A stretch of 7,039 nucleotides of DNA, taken from the NCBI GenBank assembly GCA_025965815.1, contig JAOPWF010000346.1, positions 1 to 7,039 on the forward strand, written 5' to 3'. Shown here piece by piece: positions 4,223-7,039 of this stretch. The notes under the pieces were generated by a model, which was not told the origin of the DNA, searched no databases, and saw nothing but the letters and a program-made list of their open reading frames with translations. Numbering within the stretch: the stretch's first letter is position 1; every line of letters starts with the position of its first letter. The translations under genes and the position numbers were made by a program. This DNA is from Mycobacterium sp. (GTDB lineage Bacteria; Actinomycetota; Actinomycetes; Mycobacteriales; Mycobacteriaceae).

Positions 4223-5422
4223 TTGAACGCTCCTTTCACCCTTAGGTCATCAACTTCGCTCACCGGATCGTCGCCGGTCGATCTGGCTCGTGGCTCCGGC
4301 GGTTCGCCGAGCTTCGGGATTCTCAGCACGTATCCACCGACGGCGTGCGGGCTGGCGACATTCAGCGCCGCCCTGGCCGACGGGTTGGCTACGAATGGCG
4401 CCGACGTCAGCGTGGTGCGGATAGCTGACGGCTCGTCCACATCGAGCGCCCGAGTCATTGGAGAGCTGGTCAACGACTCACCGACGTCTGTGGCCGCAAG
4501 CTCGGAATTACTGAACCGCAGCGACGTCGCGGTGGTCCAGCACGAGTACGGCATCTACGGCGGTTCGGACGGAGACGAAGTCGTGGACATCGTCGCCGGG
4601 CTGACGGTCCCGTCGATAGTCGTCGCCCACACGATCCTCAAGGATCCAACCCCGCACCAGCGGTCGGTGCTCGTAGCGGTCGCCGAGCTGGCAGATCAGG
4701 TTGTCGTGATGTCGGAGGCGGCCAGTGAACGGCTGTGCCTCGGCTTCGACATCGATCCCCGGAAGGTCACCACCATCCCGCACGGCGCCACCGTCTCGAG
4801 GCAGATCGCGCCGTTGCCGCGTTCGGGCAGACCGACATTGTTGACCTGGGGTCTCCTTGGCCCGGGAAAGGGTATCGAGCGGGTCATCGATGCGATGCGT
4901 TCGCTGCACGATCTCCCTGCCCGGCCGCGCTACCTGATCGCCGGCCGAACGCATCCCAAGGTCCTCGCAGCCGATGGCGAGGCCTACCGCGACGCGCGGA
5001 CCGAACAGGCACGGCGCAGCGGCGTAGCGGAGTCGGTGTCCTTCGACGCCGACTACCGCGATGTTTCATCGCTGACGGCGCTGGTCCAATCCTGCGCGGT
5101 TGTCGTGCTGCCCTACGACTCAACGGATCAGGTCACCTCCGGTGTTCTGGTTGACGCCATCGCGAGCGGCCGTCCCGTCGTCGCCACCGCCTTCCCGCAC
5201 GCCGTCGAGCTCCTTGCCAGCGGGGCGGGCACGGTCGTGGAGCACGACGATCCTGACGCGCTGGCATCCGCCCTGCGCCGGCTGCTGACCGAGCCGCACG
5301 TCGCTGCGACCATGGCCGCGGAGGCCTGCCGGTTGGCCCCGAAGATGGCCTGGCCCGTGGTCGCCAATGCATATCTGGGTCTGGCGAGCGGGCTTCTCGC
5401 TGAGCGGCCGGCGGTGGCATGA
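4223..5422 (+). CDS. GT4-type (GT-B fold) glycosyltransferase, 399 aa
   Basis: Predicted cytoplasmic retaining glycosyltransferase of the GT4 type. The N-terminal Rossmann domain begins after a 30-residue polar lead with FGILSTYPPTACGLATFSAA (31-50), a form of the P-P-x-x-C-G-(I/L)-A-T-F acceptor-side loop. VVQHEYGIYGG (104-114) follows, then HTILKDPTPHQR (136-147). The C-terminal nucleotide-sugar domain starts at LLTWGLLGPGKGIERVI (206-222), where Gly-Pro-Gly-Lys (K216) is the usual donor-phosphate contact, and continues through VVLPYDSTDQVTSGVLVDAI (294-313). The EX7E donor motif is degenerate: no Glu at either place, with Asp/Gln (302-303) and Asp (311) instead. The start is TTG 4223 with GGGA at 4214-4217; the frame is closed at 4199-4201 and no other start lies before the conserved loop. 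Its stop overlaps the next gene by ATGA (5419-5422). Context with GH130 suggests a mannosyl donor, which is inference. Confidence 0.88.
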   Translation: MNAPFTLRSSTSLTGSSPVDLARGSGGSPSFGILSTYPPTACGLATFSAALADGLATNGADVSVVRIADGSSTSSARVIGELVNDSPTSVAASSELLNRSDVAVVQHEYGIYGGSDGDEVVDIVAGLTVPSIVVAHTILKDPTPHQRSVLVAVAELADQVVVMSEAASERLCLGFDIDPRKVTTIPHGATVSRQIAPLPRSGRPTLLTWGLLGPGKGIERVIDAMRSLHDLPARPRYLIAGRTHPKVLAADGEAYRDARTEQARRSGVAESVSFDADYRDVSSLTALVQSCAVVVLPYDSTDQVTSGVLVDAIASGRPVVATAFPHAVELLASGAGTVVEHDDPDALASALRRLLTEPHVAATMAAEACRLAPKMAWPVVANAYLGLASGLLAERPAVA

Positions 5423-6438
5423 CCGTCACTCCGGTCCCAGTTTTCGATCATCTGCTGCGAATGTCGGACCGTCACGGCACCTTCGAGCACGCCTGTTTCG
5501 CCGAACCCCGGCCAGAACACGGCTACTGCACCGACGACATGGCCCGGGTCCTTGTCGTGGCCACCCGAGAGCCCGACCCTGAGCGGTCAGTGAAGGGTCT
5601 GGCCGGCCTGGCGCTGCGGTTCTTGAACGAGGCGCAGGCCCTCACCGGCGCGTGCCGCAACCGGATGGACAGCACCGGCCATTGGACGGACGAGCCGACC
5701 CTCGAGGACTGCTGGGGGAGGTGCATCTGGGGGCTCGGAACTGCCGCCGCCCATAGCGACGTCGCCTGGGTCCGCGCCTCGGCCGTCGTCCAGTTCGAGC
5801 GCGCAGCCAAGGTGCGTTCGCCGTCGCCGCGAGCAATGGCTTTCGCGGCGTTGGGAGCCGCCGAACTGCTCACCGTCGATCCCGAGCACCGCGCGGCCCG
5901 CGAACTGATCACCGACTATGCGGACGCCGTAGCGGAACCGAACGGCGATCCTGACTGGCCCTGGCCCGAACCTCGCCTCAGATACGCCAACGCAGTCCTC
6001 GCCGATTCGATGATCGCCGCGGGCGTGGCGCTCGACCGCCCGGCACTGTGTCAGCGTGGCTTGGATCTGCTGGCTTGGCTGCTCGAATACGAAACTGCGG
6101 AAGGCCACCTGTCTCCCAGCCCCGCAGCGGGCAGGGGACCTGGCGACCTGCGGCCCGCCTTTGACCAGCAGCCGATCGAGGTGTCCACCCTCGCCGATGC
6201 GTGCGCGCGCGCCGCTGGTATCGACGCCGGGCCGATCTGGCCCGGGGGAGTCCTGGCCGCCGCGGCCTGGTTCCAGGGGGCCAACGACGCGGGGCAGCTC
6301 ATGTGGGACCCCGAGACCGGCGGCGGATTCGACGGTCTGCACGCCGACGGGGTGAACTTCAATCAGGGCGCGGAGTCGACGCTGGCCCTGCTGTCGACGC
6401 TGCAGCACGCCCGGCGCTTCTCGACGGTGCCGCAATGA
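5419..6438 (+). CDS. Alpha/alpha-toroid, glycosidase-like protein of GT4-associated type, 339 aa
   Basis: A mostly helical protein of the kind I recall as a C-terminal domain of some bacterial GT4 glycosyltransferases, here a separate polypeptide. Conserved-looking blocks with acidic and aromatic residues are HGYCTDDMAR (34-43), EDCWGRCIWGLG (96-107), DWPWPEPRLRYANA (179-192), AFDQQPIEV (247-255), GGGFDGL (301-307) and NFNQGAESTLA (313-323). Repeated helix pairs of this sort resemble six-hairpin (alpha/alpha)6 glycosidases and epimerases, with D39/D40, E187 and D249 as candidate active-site acids; no activity is proven. It has no signal peptide, so it is cytoplasmic. ATG 5419 overlaps the stop of the glycosyltransferase as ATGA, and its own TGA overlaps the next ATG in the same way, so the three are translationally coupled. 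In the first block, Met41 stands where I would expect Asn (TDDNAR). Likely it processes or holds the glycan made by its neighbour. Confidence 0.75.
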   Translation: MTVTPVPVFDHLLRMSDRHGTFEHACFAEPRPEHGYCTDDMARVLVVATREPDPERSVKGLAGLALRFLNEAQALTGACRNRMDSTGHWTDEPTLEDCWGRCIWGLGTAAAHSDVAWVRASAVVQFERAAKVRSPSPRAMAFAALGAAELLTVDPEHRAARELITDYADAVAEPNGDPDWPWPEPRLRYANAVLADSMIAAGVALDRPALCQRGLDLLAWLLEYETAEGHLSPSPAAGRGPGDLRPAFDQQPIEVSTLADACARAAGIDAGPIWPGGVLAAAAWFQGANDAGQLMWDPETGGGFDGLHADGVNFNQGAESTLALLSTLQHARRFSTVPQ

Positions 6439-7039
6439 CTTCCGTGCGGTCCGGCTTCGTGACACGCAGCCCGGTACGGCTCCCGGCCGACCCGAGGCGA
6501 GTCATCTCCCGACTCTTCGTGCCCGGCCAGGAGGGCTTTGAACTCCAGGACTCCCGCGCGGGAGCGGTGCTGGCGCGCATTCTGGCGCTCGACGATGACG
6601 ACGTGCAGTCGTCCTTGGACGATGTTTTCGTGCGCTTCGACGCACGCCACCGCGACCTCGATGGTACTTTTCGCCGGCACGCCCGCGAACTGGCCGATCG
6701 GCTGGATCCCGATAGTGAACTCTCCGAGGCGCGAATGTTGTTGCTGGGCGCCGCGTTCACCAGCGAGTACGCCATCGAAGGCGCGGCGCTCTGCAACCCC
6801 AGTATCGTGGGCCGCCCGGACCAGGCCGGAACAGCCGAAGGCAGCCTGCGATTCGTGATGAGCGTCCGGGGGATCGGGGAAGGGCACCTTTCCTCAATCG
6901 GGTTTCGGACCGGCGTCGTCGACGCAGCGGGCCGCGCCACCATCGACGACCCGGCTCCGTTCGCCACCGTCGGAGCAGCCGTGCCCGCTCTCCTCGACGC
7001 AACCATCTTCCGCAGCGAGCTCGCCCGGCTCGACGGTGC
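6435..7039 (+). CDS. GH130-family glycoside phosphorylase/hydrolase, N-terminal 201 residues (3' end outside window)
   Basis: The frame is open from ATG 6435 to the end of the window with no stop. Members of GH130 are five-bladed beta-propeller enzymes that phosphorolyse beta-1,4- or beta-1,2-mannosides, releasing mannose 1-phosphate; some hydrolyse instead. The N-terminal 95 residues are largely helical, including FVRFDARHRDLDGTFRRHA (65-83). The first propeller blade begins around AIEGAALCNPSIV (113-125), followed by GSLRFVMSVRGIGEGHLSSI (136-155) and GFRTGVV (156-162). The GEGH-SSI-FRTG pattern is what I associate with a GH130 subgroup found beside GT4 genes. Later catalytic and phosphate-binding residues lie beyond the window, so phosphorylase versus hydrolase cannot be decided. 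The start overlaps the previous stop (ATGA, 6435-6438), marking it as third gene of the operon. No signal peptide is seen, which suits intracellular glycan turnover. Confidence 0.8.
   Translation, partial: MTSVRSGFVTRSPVRLPADPRRVISRLFVPGQEGFELQDSRAGAVLARILALDDDDVQSSLDDVFVRFDARHRDLDGTFRRHARELADRLDPDSELSEARMLLLGAAFTSEYAIEGAALCNPSIVGRPDQAGTAEGSLRFVMSVRGIGEGHLSSIGFRTGVVDAAGRATIDDPAPFATVGAAVPALLDATIFRSELARLDG

Noticed and set aside
3907..4554. Minus-strand ORF (215 codons) through the intergenic region into the glycosyltransferase
   Set aside because: Its last 30 codons have high G/C at third positions and read plausibly (ALVMVVEAARLIAAVEASG), so a gene remnant was considered. Most of it is the shadow of the glycosyltransferase, no ribosome site precedes a start, and no family is recognised.
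5587..6465. Minus-strand ORF of 292 codons opposite the toroid gene
   Set aside because: A shadow frame: no motifs and Arg-rich composition, while the plus frame has conserved blocks and ATGA coupling at both ends.

Overview
The window looks like chromosomal DNA of a high-GC actinobacterium, most likely a non-tuberculous Mycobacterium/Mycolicibacterium. This rests on strong G/C preference at third codon positions, several GAF-ANTAR regulators beside a STAS protein (a combination expanded in environmental mycobacteria), and protein sequence style. It is inference; no database was searched. No IS element, CRISPR array, tRNA or rRNA was seen.

Left part (1-3834) is mainly regulatory. It opens with the C-terminal end of a CorA-type Mg2+ channel (to 329), followed by a terminator-like hairpin (437-461). 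Then come a 50-residue single-pass membrane protein with a good ribosome site (531-683), a GAF-ANTAR protein (776-1501), a convergent STAS protein on the minus strand (1548-1958), a second GAF-ANTAR protein (2260-3051, + strand), and a shorter protein with a diverged GAF-like body and ANTAR-like tail (3202-3810). ANTAR domains are RNA-binding antiterminators in characterised cases. The gaps around these genes hold many palindromes and stem-loops: 514-528, 686-740, 2055-2069, 3074-3124, three in a row at 3131-3182, and 3810-3834.

Middle (3811-4222) is a 412-base gap. It contains a strong hairpin directly after the third ANTAR-type gene, two minute ORFs of 14 and 12 codons, an 8-bp hexaloop hairpin (3934-3955) and a downstream segment (4018-4028) that could pair with its loop. 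I see no convincing promoter in it.

Right part (4223-7039) is a three-gene carbohydrate operon joined by ATGA overlaps. It encodes a GT4-type glycosyltransferase (TTG start), a protein resembling the alpha/alpha-toroid domain that I recall fused to some GT4 enzymes, and the first ~201 residues of a GH130-family enzyme, which runs off the window. GH130 enzymes phosphorolyse or hydrolyse beta-mannosides, so the cluster may make and recycle a mannose-containing glycan; the substrate is inference.

The most interesting points are the unusually structured leader of the third ANTAR-type gene, the clustering of three ANTAR-type genes with local RNA hairpins, the small membrane protein, and the glycosyltransferase-toroid-GH130 operon.
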